Source: SFFI01 sp964398655 (GTDB taxonomy: Bacteria > Bacillota > Clostridia > Saccharofermentanales > DTU023). Taken from it: 8,372 nucleotides of DNA. This document shows, one piece after another, positions 1 through 6,633 of this stretch (positions are counted from its first letter, which is position 1; each line of letters opens with the position of its first letter). The stretch spans positions 1 to 8,372 of the forward strand of contig CAYNNG010000036.1 in the NCBI GenBank assembly GCA_964398655.1. Reading direction: 5' to 3'. The position numbers and the translations under genes are program-made. The notes under the pieces were generated by a model that saw nothing but the letters and a program-made list of their open reading frames with translations, was not told where the DNA came from and made no database searches.

Positions 1-1
1 A

Positions 2-133
2 GAAGCGCAGTATCTGTACAGACGAGGTCAGTTTGAAATTAAACCTGCTGAAATTACAATACTTTTGGCCTTCCTTGCGGCTGCTGTCGACATAGGTGGG
101 GAATTTACTCTTCCCCGGGCCAGGCTGAGATGA
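2..133 (+). CDS. Possible 3' end of an unidentified gene (weak)
   Basis: The frame starting at base 2 stays open for 43 codons to a TGA at 131-133 and enters from outside the window. The peptide includes EIKPAEITILLAFLAAAV, which reads like a plausible mixed hydrophobic protein end. I do not recognise the family. A second frame (from base 3) is also open for about 30 codons, so chance is a real possibility. Codon use is less C-ending than in the next gene. The stop lies about 160 bases before the next start. Without upstream sequence this remains a guess. Confidence 0.15.
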   Translation, partial: EAQYLYRRGQFEIKPAEITILLAFLAAAVDIGGEFTLPRARLR

Positions 134-202
134 GGATTTTCGCCCCCGTCAGGACTTGCACACGAAGGCTAGATTGGGGGAAGTTAGGCCCGCAAGCTAT
201 GT
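134..202 (+). repeat. Upstream copy of a diverged direct repeat flanking the giant gene
   Basis: Three blocks occur in the same order and with similar spacing as at 5175-5236 downstream: GGATTTTCGCC (134-144), CGAAGGCTAG (163-172) and GGCC followed by AGCTATGT (195-202). The stretch between blocks has diverged. The two copies bracket the 4.8-kb gene almost exactly. They may be members of a dispersed intergenic repeat family, or remnants of a duplication or insertion event. Confidence 0.45.
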
Positions 203-210
203 GTTACAAT
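202..210 (+). promoter_or_regulatory. Candidate extended -10 promoter for the giant gene
   Basis: The sequence TGTTACAAT fits an extended -10 element (TG, one base, then TACAAT). No good -35 hexamer lies 16-18 bases upstream, which is tolerated by extended -10 promoters. Transcription would start near 217 and leave a leader of about 70 bases before the ATG at 290. This is a sequence match only. Confidence 0.3.
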
Positions 211-256
211 GACTTGACGGTCTAGCCGCCAGCCCTTTTCCTGGCCTAGCACGTTT

Positions 257-288
257 GAGGAGACTCCTCGAGAATACGTATGGATTAA
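257..288 (+). promoter_or_regulatory. SD-containing hairpin and ATG-GAT-TAA mini-ORF before the giant gene
   Basis: GAGGAG (257-262) is a strong Shine-Dalgarno match, but it is followed directly by its own complement, CTCCTC (264-269), so RNA could fold it into a small hairpin. It lies 27 bases before the ATG at 290, which is too far to serve that start directly. In between is a two-codon ORF, ATG GAT TAA (280-288), whose stop ends one base before the ATG at 290. The layout could allow termination-reinitiation, or it could be coincidence. Confidence 0.3.
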
Positions 289-289
289 C

Positions 290-3200
290 ATGCAAGATAA
301 ATTATTAAAGTTGGGCCTGGATATTGGCTCCACCACAATTAAAGCTGTAGTTTTACAAGAGGACCAGGTTCTTTACCAGTCCTATGACCGTCACCATTCA
401 GACATGAAAAAAGCTCTGACTCAGGTATTTTACCGCCTGGGCCAAGCCTTTCCGCAGGAAAAGTTCCAGATGGCCATCACGGGGTCGGGCGGCATGAAGG
501 TGGCTCAGGTATTGGACGTGCCCTTCGTCCAGGAAGTCATTGCCCAATCCACCTTTATTGAGGCCTACTATCCCGACACGGATGTCATTATTGAATTGGG
601 TGGGGAGGATGCCAAGATCACCTTCCTCAAGCCCCATGTGGAACAGCGCATGAATGGGGCCTGTGCCGGAGGCACGGGGTCTTTTATTGACCAGATGGCC
701 CAACTCATGAACACCGATGCCGCGGGTCTGAATGACCTGTCCAAAGACTTTAAATCTCTCTACCCGATCGCCTCCCGCTGCGGGGTTTTTGCCAAGACGG
801 ACCTCCAGCCCTTGATCAATGAGGGCGCCCCCAAGCCAGACCTGGCGGCCTCCGTCCTCCAGGCCGTGGTTACCCAATCCATTACCGCCCTAGCCCAGGG
901 CCGGACCATCCGGGGCAACCTGGTCTTTTTGGGCGGCCCCCTCTACTTCCTCTCGGAGCTGCGTGCAGCTTTTGAAAGGACTTTGGGCAAGCAGGTAGAT
1001 TCCTTCACCCTACCCGAAAACGCCCAGCTGGTTGTAGCCCGTGGGGCAGCCATGCTTTCCGGCAAGTCCCGCGTCCTCACCATACCGGACCTGGAAAAAA
1101 GCTTAGCCCAGGAGCTCAACCTGGCCGATCCGGTTACCCATGTTCCTCCCCTTTTCGCCGACGCGGAAGACCGCAACGCCTTTTTCCGCCGCCATGCCAA
1201 GGCCACGGTGCCCAAGCTGGATATTAAGGAACTCCAAGGCCCTGCCTTCCTGGGCATCGACGCCGGTTCTACCACCACCAAGGCCGTTCTCCTAGACCAG
1301 GAGGGGAAAATTTACTACACAGCTTATGGATCTAACCTGGGTTCGCCCGTGGATTCCAGCGTGCGTATCTTAAAGGATATATATAGTAAGCTGCCGGCTG
1401 CAGCTTATATTGCCCAAGCGACTGTTACCGGCTATGGCGAAGCCCTCATCAAGGCCGCCCTCAAGTTGGATTCCGGGGTCATTGAAACTATGGCCCACTA
1501 CAAGGCCGCCCAATTCTTCCTGCCCGACGTCGACTTCATTGTGGATATCGGGGGGCAGGATATGAAGTGCATGCAGATTGAAAACGGGGTCATCTCCAAC
1601 ATCATGCTCAACGAGGCCTGCTCTTCCGGCTGCGGATCCTTTATCCAAACCTTTGCCCACTCCTTGGGCATGTCCGTTCCCGACTTCGCCCAAGCGGCAT
1701 TAGACGCAAAGAGCCCTGTAGACCTGGGCACCCGGTGTACGGTTTTCATGAACTCCCGGGTTAAACAGGCCCAAAAGGAAGGAGCCACCGTGGGGGATAT
1801 TTCCGCCGGCCTTTCCTATTCCGTGGTCCGCAATGCCCTCTACAAGGTCATTAAAATCCAGGACCCTGACCGCCTGGGCCAGAAGATCGTGGTCCAGGGT
1901 GGGACCTTTCTCAACGATTCCGTCCTCCGCTGCTTTGAGCAGATTTTAGGCAAAGAGGTCATCCGGCCCAACATCGCCGGCCTCATGGGGGCGTTCGGAG
2001 CCGCCCTGCACGCCCAAAAGGACTGGCAGCACCAGGTGCAGGAAGCCCAGNNNNNNNNNNNNNNNNNNNNNNNNNNNNNNNNNNNNNNNNNNNNNNNNNN
2101 NNNNNNNNNNNNNNNNNNNNNNNNNNNNNNNNNNNNNNNNNNNNNNNNNNGCAGCTCCCGCCAGCTCAGCTAATTCAAGCGAAGCCCAAACTGCCCAGGC
2201 CTCCATCCTGATCCAGTCCTCTATTCTGGGACCTGAAGACCTGGATAAATTCACGCTCAAGACCTCCTTTGCCCACTGCGGGCTCTGCGGCAACAACTGT
2301 AAGCTCACCATTTCCCGCTTTAGCGATGGTTCCCGCTTTATCTCAGGCAATCGCTGCGAGCGTGGGGCCGGCAAGTCATCTGCCGAATTGGTGGAACTGC
2401 CCAACCTCTACAACTACAAGTACCAGCGGTGCTTTGACCACTACGAACCCCTGACCGAGGACCAGGCCCCCCGAGGCACGATCGGGATTCCTCGCGTCCT
2501 CAACATGTACGAGGACTACCCCTTCTGGTTTACCTTCCTCACCAAGCTGGGTTTTAGGGTGGTTTTGTCCTCTAAGTCTAGCCACACCCTGTACGCCAAG
2601 GGCATGGAGACCATCCCCTCGGAGTCCATTTGCTATCCGGCAAAGCTGGTACATGGTCACATTCAGGACCTTATTGATCATGGCATCAGAACGATTTTTT
2701 ATCCCTCCCTCACCCACGAGCGCTGGGAGAACAAAAATTCGCAAAACCACTTCAACTGCCCCATCGTAGTTTCCTACCCTGAGGTTATTAAAAATAATGT
2801 GGAGGCCTTGGAGGAAAACCAGGTCCGCTTTATTAATCCCTTTATCCCCTTCACGCGTCCTGCTAAACTGCAGGCCATCATGGGCAAGGAGCTAGCAGAC
2901 TACGGCATCTCCCGGTCAGAGCTCCGAGCCGCCTCCGAGGCTGCTTACGCCGAGTTGGCTCAATTTAAAGAGGATGTCTTAGCCGAGGGCGACCGTGCGC
3001 GGGCCTGGCTGAAGGAACACGACCGTAAAGCCATCGTGTTAGCGGGCCGTCCTTATCATGTCGACCCCGAAATCAACCACGGCCTGCCGGACTTTATCAA
3101 CTCCCTGGGCCTGGGCGTCTTGTCAGAAGATTCCGTAGCCCGGCCGGGCACCCTGCAGCGGCCCATCCGGGTAATTGACCAGTGGGCCTACCACTCCCGA

Positions 3201-5136
3201 CTCTACGAAGCAGCCGCGGTAGTCCTGGATGATCCTGAGCTGGAACTAGTTCAGCTAAACTCTTTTGGCTGCGGCCTAGACGCCGTAACTACAGACCAAG
3301 TCAAGGAAATCCTGGCCTCTAAGGGCAGAATTTACACCTGCTTAAAGATTGACGAAATTTCTAATCTGGGCGCCGCCCGAATCCGTCTGCGGTCACTCTT
3401 GGCGGCCTTAGAAGAAAGCGAAGCGGCCGCGGAGGCGGCCGTGATCTCCACCTATGGAGACAAACTCGACCCCACAGATATCCTGGCCCAGCAGGCCCAG
3501 GAGCCAAACGCCCTGGCCGAATCCTTAGCCTGCGGGGTGGATGCTGCCTGCTGCCAGNNNNNNNNNNNNNNNNNNNNNNNNNNNNNNNNNNNNNNNNNNN
3601 NNNNNNNNNNNNNNNNNNNNNNNNNNNNNNNNNNNNNNNNNNNNNNNNNNNNNNNNNGCCTGCTGCCAGGAGGATACAACCCCCTCCTATGTCCAAGACC
3701 GCATTGTCTTTACCGACGAAATGGCGGAGGAATATACCATTCTTTCCCCCCAAATGGCTCCCACTCAGTTTGACCTAGTCACTGCGGCTCTCGCCCCCTC
3801 TAAGTTCAAGCTGGAAGTCCTCCCCCAAGTCACGCCCCAGGATGTGGAGACCGGGCTTAAGTATGTCAATAACGATGCCTGCTTCCCCGCTATCCTGGTC
3901 ATTGGCCAGCTGGTCCATGCCCTGCAATCGGGTAAGTACGACCCCAACCGCACTGCCCTGGTTATCACCCAAACCGGGGGCGGCTGCCGGGCAACCAACT
4001 ATATCGCCTTCCTGCGCAAGGCCTTGCGCGAGGCCGGCTTATCCCATGTCCCCGTAATCTCCCTGTCCGTCCAGGGCTTTGAAGACAACCCCGGCGTCCG
4101 CCTTTCACCCAAACTAGGCTCTCGCATCATTGAAGCCTGTGTGCTAGGCGATCTCATGGAGTCCCTGGTCTGCCGGGTCCGACCCTACGAGCTGGAGGCC
4201 GGCGCCACCGACCAGTTATTTGACGCCTGGATGGCGACCTGCCGGTCTTACCTAAGCCAGGAATCCAAGCAGTATACCTACAAGCGCTTGATTCCAGATA
4301 TGGTCCAAGCCTTCGCCGAATTGCCCCTGCAGGATATCCCCCGCAAACCGCGGGTCGGCATCGTGGGCGAGATCCTCGTAAAATTCCACCCCGACGCCAA
4401 CAACCAGCTCATCCGCGTGATCGAGGCGGAAGGCTGTGAAGCAGTCCCCCCTAACCTCTTGGACTTCTTCCTCTACTGCTGCTATAACGCCATCTGGCGG
4501 GCAGAAAATATGGGGGCGGCCAAACTCAAAGCCTTTGGCTCTCGCATCGCGATCTCCTTCTTAGAAGGCTACCGCAAGCCGGTCCACCAGGCCCTGGCCC
4601 GCCACCCCCGCTTCCGTCCCCTCGGCTCCATCTACGATCTAGCCGACCTCGCCTCTCAAGTCTTGAGACTCGGCCACTCCACCGGCGAAGGCTGGTTCCT
4701 CACCGGAGAAATGCTGGCCTTGATTGAAGACGGGGTACCCAACATTGTCTGCGCCCAACCCTTCGCCTGCCTACCCAACCACGTTGTAGGCAAAGGCATG
4801 ATCAAGGAAGTCCGCCGCCAGCACCCCGAAGCCAACATCGTACCCATCGACTACGACCCCGGCGCCTCCGAGGTCAACCAGGTCAACCGGCTCAAGCTCA
4901 TGATCGCCAGTGCCCTCAAAAACCAGGGCCATCAGGATACATCCGCCGGGCTAGGCCGCAGTCCTGGTCTAGGCGTGGGGCGCAATCTGAACTCGGATCT
5001 TGGTCTGAGCCCGGAACTTGGTCACAGCCCGAACCTTGGCATGAACTCGGGCCCAGGCTTCAGCCCAGCTCAAGGCCTTAGCCCTGCCTCAGGCCTCAGC
5101 CTGCCCGGCGCAGACTCCGACTTCCAGCCTGCCTGA
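290..5136 (+). CDS. Giant fused acyl-CoA dehydratase activase / dehydratase-like iron-sulfur protein (interrupted by two assembly gaps)
   Basis: One protein of at least about 1,540 residues. The apparent frame changes at 2051-2150 and 3558-3657 come from 100-N placeholders; coding resumes in phase at 2151 and at 3658. Part 1 (587 residues) holds two BadF/BadG/BcrA/BcrD-type ATPase domains. The first has DIGSTTIK (11-18), LGGEDAK (103-109), Cys125 in NGACAGGTGSF and Cys164 in SRCGVF; in known activases two such cysteines bind the shared [4Fe-4S] cluster. The second has DAGSTTTK (324-331), DIGGQDMK (419-426), Cys444 and Cys483. Part 2 has a CX2CX3CX18C cluster (codons 2277-2355) and a DUF2229-like region (IPSESICYPAKLVHGH). 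Part 3 resembles HGD-D dehydratase subunits (NNDACFPA, TGGGCRATNY, YCCYN). By family knowledge the ATPase drives electrons at low potential to the dehydratase-like cluster module; double-cubane cluster proteins and their reductases are the nearest characterised analogues. The substrate is unknown. The start at ATG 290 has only a weak GGA as SD. The C-terminus carries an unusual hexapeptide-repeat tail. Confidence 0.85.
2051..2150. other. Assembly gap 1 (100 N) inside the giant gene, in an interdomain linker
   Basis: Exactly 100 N, so the true length is unknown. Coding ends on a codon boundary before it (QVQEAQ) and resumes on a codon boundary after it in a different nominal frame (AAPASSANSSEAQTAQAS). 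Both edges are rich in Ala, Gln and Ser, so the missing piece is probably a low-complexity linker between the second ATPase domain and the Cys-cluster region. No clear end overlap is visible between the two flanks. Confidence 0.9.
3558..3657. other. Assembly gap 2 (100 N), flanked by an identical 12-base sequence
   Basis: The last 12 bases before the gap (3546-3557, GCCTGCTGCCAG) are identical to the first 12 after it (3658-3669). Overlapping them gives a continuous in-frame protein, GVDAACCQEDTTPSYVQ. The gap is therefore probably spurious (the contigs simply overlap), or it hides extra copies of a short repeat. Either way the frame change here is not a real frameshift. Confidence 0.85.
4948..5106 (+). 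repeat. 18-bp minisatellite coding for a Gly-Leu-Ser-Pro hexapeptide tail
   Basis: The last ~60 residues of the giant protein are a degenerate six-residue repeat of the type (L/P/Q/S)G-x-S-P-x. Examples are LGLSPE, LGHSPN, LGMNSG, PGFSPA, QGLSPA and SGLSLP. The preceding segment LGRSPG, LGVGRN, LNSD is a more decayed version. It follows the last recognisable dehydratase-like segment (LKLMIASALKNQ) directly and ends at GADSDFQPA. Such a Pro/Ser/Gly tail is probably disordered and is not part of the enzyme core as I know the family. The frame is maintained to the stop. Confidence 0.75.
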
Positions 5137-5174
5137 TGTGAGCGCGGACTTATCCGTCTAGCTGAGGCGTATTC

Positions 5175-5236
5175 GGATTTTCGCCTTGTTATTAGACCCG
5201 TCCGAAGCTAGCAGGACCAAACTGGGCCAGCTATGT
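5175..5236 (+). repeat. Downstream copy of the diverged direct repeat flanking the giant gene
   Basis: Contains GGATTTTCGCC (5175-5185, identical to 134-144), CGAAGCTAG (5203-5211) and GGGCC then AGCTATGT (5229-5236), colinear with the leader copy. Block-to-block distances are 28 and 26 bases here, against 29 and 32 upstream. Overlapping its start, GAGGCG and CGCCTT could form a weak six-pair stem followed by TGTTATT, which is a poor candidate for the giant gene's terminator. The remaining intergenic sequence from 5137 to 5323 shows nothing else I can support. Confidence 0.45.
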
Positions 5237-5323
5237 CCTCTACTCACCCGGTCAGATAGTTCTAGGCAGTAATGACATCCTTGCTAATTATTGTGTCCCA
5301 GCGCCTGCATGCGCTTGTCAGAG

Positions 5324-5676
5324 TTGGCACTTGGGCTTAAACGAAGTTTAGCCCACCACTTTGGAGCCTGTGAAATCCTCTGGGGGGCCAGATAGTAGTA
5401 GGCATTTCTCCTGAAATGGATATTAGCCAACTCTTTTCGAGCCAGCAAAATCCTTTGGGAATCAAATAATAGTAGGCATATCTCCTGAAATGGAGCTTTA
5501 CCAACCATTTTCTGGCCCGCAAAAACCGCTGGGAGCCAAATTGTAGTTGGCATATATTAAAAAAGGGGATTATGCCAGGTTGGCACTTCCGCTTAAACGG
5601 GCTCCAGCCAACACTTTTACGGTCTACACGAGCTGAAGAGGCGCAAATAAAGGTAGGCAATACAGCTAAATCAGGA
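5324..5676. repeat. 74-bp degenerate tandem repeat array
   Basis: Units begin with T(T/A)GGCA at 5324, 5399, 5473, 5580 and 5654, giving lengths of 75, 74, 74 (then a 33-bp partial unit, 5547-5579), 74, and a last unit cut by the gap at 5677. Shared blocks include CTCCTGAAATGGA (5399 and 5473 units), GGCACTT...GCTTAAACG (5324 and 5580 units), GCCAAC about 28 bases in, and AATAGTAGG-like ends. Most units pair the starting TTGGC with GCCAA about 22 bases later, and the 5399 unit has a perfect CATTTC-TCCT-GAAATG hairpin. Minus-strand ORFs through this array read the same DNA in successive frames, because 74 is not a multiple of three, so the repeat is not protein-coding. Function unknown. Confidence 0.7.
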
Positions 5677-5776
5677 NNNNNNNNNNNNNNNNNNNNNNNN
5701 NNNNNNNNNNNNNNNNNNNNNNNNNNNNNNNNNNNNNNNNNNNNNNNNNNNNNNNNNNNNNNNNNNNNNNNNNNNN
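5677..5776. other. Assembly gap 3 (100 N) between two tandem repeat arrays
   Basis: Exactly 100 N of unknown true length. It sits after the fifth 74-bp unit and before the 26-bp units, so repeat content very likely caused the break. More repeat copies are probably missing here. Confidence 0.9.
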
Positions 5777-5902
5777 AAAAGTAAGATGCCCGAAAAGTAA
5801 GAAGCCCGGAGAGCCGTAATAAGTAAGAAGCCCAGATAACCCTAAAACGCAAGAAGTCCGGAGAACCGTAAAAAGTAAGAAGCCCGGAGAACCCGGGCTT
5901 CT
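5777..5902. repeat. 26-bp tandem repeat array
   Basis: Full 26-bp units start at 5797, 5823, 5849 and 5875, preceded by a unit at 5781 that lacks about 10 bases. The consensus is close to GTAAGAAGCCCGGAGAACCG followed by TAAAAA. The last unit replaces the A-rich end with CCGGGCTT and so becomes a hairpin (5878-5902). The array enters from the gap, so the copy number is a minimum. I do not recognise the family. Lack of unique spacers rules out a CRISPR array. Confidence 0.8.
5878..5902. terminator. Perfect 10-bp GC-rich hairpin closing the 26-bp array
   Basis: AGAAGCCCGG (5878-5887) pairs perfectly with CCGGGCTTCT (5893-5902) around a five-base loop. On the plus strand it is followed by AAAGAGG, with no T tract. 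On the minus strand it is followed by TACTTTTTAC, which looks more like an intrinsic terminator, yet no minus-strand gene lies close to it. The right arm can also pair with the AGAAGCCCGG of neighbouring units, so alternative folds are possible. Its role as a terminator is uncertain. Confidence 0.4.
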
Positions 5903-5915
5903 AAAGAGGAGACGT

Positions 5916-6068
5916 ATGAAGAGGTGTGTTCTTGTAGCTTCTTGCTACGGTTATTATTCTAGGGGAAGCTTATGGCAGCAAAATAGGGAAAATATGAAGA
6001 ATTATGGCAACTATGTTGCAAGAACCCGCCGGGTCTTGCCAGAGAGGCTTTTGTGCATTATGCTATAA
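5916..6068 (+). CDS. Possible small ORF or leader peptide upstream of the CBS gene
   Basis: A 50-codon ORF starts at ATG 5916 behind a strong SD, AGAGGAG (5905-5911), with a rather short four-base gap, and ends at TAA 6066-6068, 37 bases before the CBS gene. The product would be a basic, Tyr- and Arg-rich peptide beginning MKRCVLVASCYGYYSRG. It resembles no family I know. It begins just after the repeat-array hairpin, and a candidate promoter for the next gene lies inside its 3' part, so it may be a leader peptide or simply chance. Confidence 0.25.
   Translation: MKRCVLVASCYGYYSRGSLWQQNRENMKNYGNYVARTRRVLPERLLCIML
6018..6064 (+). promoter_or_regulatory. Candidate promoter with overlapping inverted repeat for the CBS gene
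   Basis: TTGCCA (6036-6041), a 17-base spacer and TATGCT (6059-6064) make a fair vegetative promoter; an alternative pair is TTGTGC (6051) with TTTATA (6074). The -35 overlaps the right arm of an inverted repeat, GCAAGA-A-CCC / GGGTCTTGC (6018-6039), with nine pairs, one bulged A and a GCC centre. It could be an operator. It is not a convincing terminator, because the T run comes too far downstream. Confidence 0.35.
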
Positions 6069-6105
6069 CTATCTTTATAGAATTTACAATTTTAGGAGAA
6101 TTTAT

Positions 6106-6618
6106 ATGATAAACGAGCAGATCGAAAGCCTGCTACTCCATTGCCAAGACCAACTTATGATCCCAGCCGACCGTTGCGCCACAGTCTGGGAAGACAATAA
6201 CCTCCTCCACGCCCTCATGCTCCTGTCCTCCGTAGGTTACAGCGAGATCCCCGTCCTCAACACGCAAAGACAAAGCGTGGGCTCGATCAACATGCCCTTG
6301 ATTATGGGGGCCATTAAAACCGAAACCGCCTATCTGTGGGACCAATTAAGCCACTACAAAGTGTCAGAAGTCATGCGCCGGAATGTCGGCCTCGTCAAAG
6401 GCGACTACGAGCTGGAAGATGTCCTCCACGCCATAGTCGACCACAACTACATCCACGTCACCGATGAAAACGGCGTCTTTATCGGCATCATCACCCGAAA
6501 AGAAATCCTCAGCCGGGTCAACTTCCTGGCCCACCAAATTGACTCCTACTGCGACATCTACCCCCACCCCGATATGAACTTCCGCCTCCGCGACCTCTGT
6601 GCAAGCCACGGGAGGTAG
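6106..6618 (+). CDS. cbpB: Twin-CBS-domain protein, CbpB/DarB (YkuL)-like c-di-AMP-binding protein
   Basis: 170 residues made of two CBS motifs: about 17-66 (MIPADRCATVWEDNNLLHAL ... GYSEIPVLN) and 85-138 (KVSEVMRRN ... YIHVTDENGVFIGIITRKEIL). Size, layout and the LLHALMLL/GYSEIPVL/GIITR pattern match the CbpB family of Lactobacillales and B. subtilis DarB, soluble dimers that bind c-di-AMP. DarB in its free form contacts the (p)ppGpp synthetase Rel; that role is only inferred here. The start at ATG 6106 is chosen because AGGAG (6094-6098) lies seven bases upstream. An in-frame ATG at 6004 would add 34 unsupported residues. There is an extra C-terminal segment (FLAHQIDSYCDIYPHPD...). Codon use is GC-rich like the giant gene. 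The next gene starts 15 bases after the stop, suggesting coupling. Confidence 0.75.
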   Translation: MINEQIESLLLHCQDQLMIPADRCATVWEDNNLLHALMLLSSVGYSEIPVLNTQRQSVGSINMPLIMGAIKTETAYLWDQLSHYKVSEVMRRNVGLVKGDYELEDVLHAIVDHNYIHVTDENGVFIGIITRKEILSRVNFLAHQIDSYCDIYPHPDMNFRLRDLCASHGR

Positions 6619-6633
6619 AGGGGGGCGTGTGAA

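Noticed and set aside
398..1788. Minus-strand open frames opposite the giant gene (398-877, 943-1281, 1370-1693, 1498-1788)
   Set aside because: They are shadows of a GC-rich plus-strand gene with clear conserved motifs; their peptides resemble nothing and lack SD sites.
2151..2173. Early stop after gap 1 in the first frame (SSRQLS end)
   Set aside because: The 100-N placeholder does not preserve phase; the true coding frame continues in another nominal frame with family-typical sequence.
2388..3773. Separate gene starting at ATG 2388
   Set aside because: The same frame is open from 2151 right after gap 1 and carries the conserved Cys cluster before 2388, so this is the middle of the giant gene.
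5572..5784. Plus-strand open frame starting at ATG 5572
   Set aside because: It lies within the 74-bp repeat, runs through the N gap and has poor SD spacing.
5284..5852. Minus-strand open frames across the 74-bp repeats (5284-5553 and 5337-5852)
   Set aside because: Each repeat is read in a different frame (MPTTIW, CLLLFD, AYYYLA come from the same DNA), which is not how coding repeats behave; one also crosses a gap.
6004..6105. N-terminal extension of the CBS protein from ATG 6004
   Set aside because: No SD precedes 6004, while ATG 6106 has a good one and matches the family's usual start.
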